Shown: positions 63,533-64,000 of the stretch, in pieces | How positions within the stretch are numbered: position 1 is the stretch's first letter | Layout: every line of letters starts with the position of its first letter | NCBI RefSeq assembly: GCF_038443675.1 | Contig: NZ_CP151762.1 | Location: 2,232,001-2,296,000 of the forward strand | DNA length: 64,000 nt | Direction: 5' to 3' | From: Yoonia sp. G8-12 | GTDB lineage: Bacteria > Pseudomonadota > Alphaproteobacteria > Rhodobacterales > Rhodobacteraceae | The notes under the pieces: generated by a model | What the model was told of the DNA's origin: nothing | The model's input: the letters and a program-made list of their open reading frames with translations, nothing else | Databases searched by the model: none | Position numbers and translations under genes: made by a program

Positions 63533-64000
63533 ATGGCCAAGAAACCCGAAAACAAAAACTACAAAGTCATCGCCGAAAATCGGCGTGCCCGGTATGATTA
63601 TGCCATCGAGGATGATCTGGAGGTCGGTATCATGCTGACCGGTTCCGAGGTCAAATCCCTGCGCACGGGCCAATCTAATATCGCGGACAGCTATGCAAGC
63701 GTGGATGACGGTGAATTGTGGCTGACCAATGCCTATATCGCTCCCTATGACCGCGCCATGTTCACCCATGAGGAACGACGCAAACGCAAGCTTTTGGTCA
63801 GTCGGCGCGAGTTGGCCCGCCTGTGGAACGCCACCAAACGCGAGGGGATGACCCTTGTGCCGCTGGTGATGTATTTCAACGACCGCGGTCTGGTGAAGCT
63901 CAAGATCGCGACGGCTAAGGGCAAGAAGAACCACGACAAACGCCAGACCGAGGCCAAGCGCGACTGGGGGCGTCAGAAACAGCGGTTGTTGCGCCAGGGC
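63533..64000 (+). CDS. smpB: SsrA-binding protein SmpB, cut by the window end
   Basis: 156 codons are visible and no stop is reached; the family is about 158-160 residues, so only the last few are missing. NKKAR-like start (ENRRARYDYAIEDD), GIMLTGSEVKSLRTGQSNIA and the basic tail KGKKNHDKRQTEAKRDWGRQ are typical. SmpB delivers tmRNA to stalled ribosomes. Start ATG at 63533. Confidence 0.95.
   Translation, partial: MAKKPENKNYKVIAENRRARYDYAIEDDLEVGIMLTGSEVKSLRTGQSNIADSYASVDDGELWLTNAYIAPYDRAMFTHEERRKRKLLVSRRELARLWNATKREGMTLVPLVMYFNDRGLVKLKIATAKGKKNHDKRQTEAKRDWGRQKQRLLRQG

Overview
The window is chromosomal DNA from an alphaproteobacterium of the family Rhodobacteraceae, most likely the marine Roseobacter group; the genus cannot be fixed from sequence alone. 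Supporting signs are the TCA gene order, ethylmalonyl-CoA pathway enzymes, a sulfonate (DHPS/sulfolactate) cluster, an FYDLN-acid (TIGR02300) protein, and moderately high GC with several local dips.

Layout. 1-9 kb: the tail of ethylmalonyl-CoA mutase, an H-NS-like protein, deoD, sdhCDAB with two tiny lipoprotein genes between sdhA and sdhB, and a mcl2-nnrU-DUF1737-mch operon for the ethylmalonyl-CoA pathway. 9-23 kb: a TSUP permease, mdh, a glycosyltransferase, then sucC-sucD-sucA-sucB-lpd. Unrelated, lower-GC genes sit in nearly every junction of this last operon. 22.7-25.4 kb: a TerB-like membrane protein, a GntR/FCD regulator that may control the TCA genes, a YgjP-type metallopeptidase and the TIGR02300 protein. 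25.4-31.8 kb: tRNA-Ala(GGC) followed by a 6.3 kb integrated element bounded by a 17-bp direct repeat. It carries a tyrosine integrase, a divergent pair (AlbA_2/Schlafen-like protein and coiled-coil membrane protein, a candidate defence system) and a serine recombinase with an inverted-repeat site. 32.5-39.5 kb: a LacI regulator and a cluster expected to take 2,3-dihydroxypropane-1-sulfonate to sulfoacetaldehyde. 39.5-44.5 kb: a DAB inorganic-carbon pump (dabA, dabB) and a divergent LysR. 44.5-47.8 kb: oxyR and katG. 47.8-53.1 kb: an amine-oxidase-like flavoprotein and an RND efflux pair. 53.4-64 kb: pxpA, a cupin, a split MnmC-like pair (FAD oxidase and mnmD), an EamA exporter, a lytic transglycosylase, dapA, a DUF2157-like membrane protein, a YcaQ-type glycosylase, a two-helix ion channel and the start of smpB.

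Regulation. Two copies of TGTGATCACA, 21 bp apart, lie upstream of both sdhC and sucC. A near-identical single site overlaps the leader of the GntR gene, and a LacI-type palindrome TTAGCGCTAA precedes mdh. This fits a TCA regulon of the AkgR/CceR kind known from Rhodobacter sphaeroides.

Data quality. sucD, sucA, dabA and the RND pump gene each carry a one-base frameshift at a run of five C/G where six restores the family protein. This looks like homopolymer undercalling rather than gene loss.
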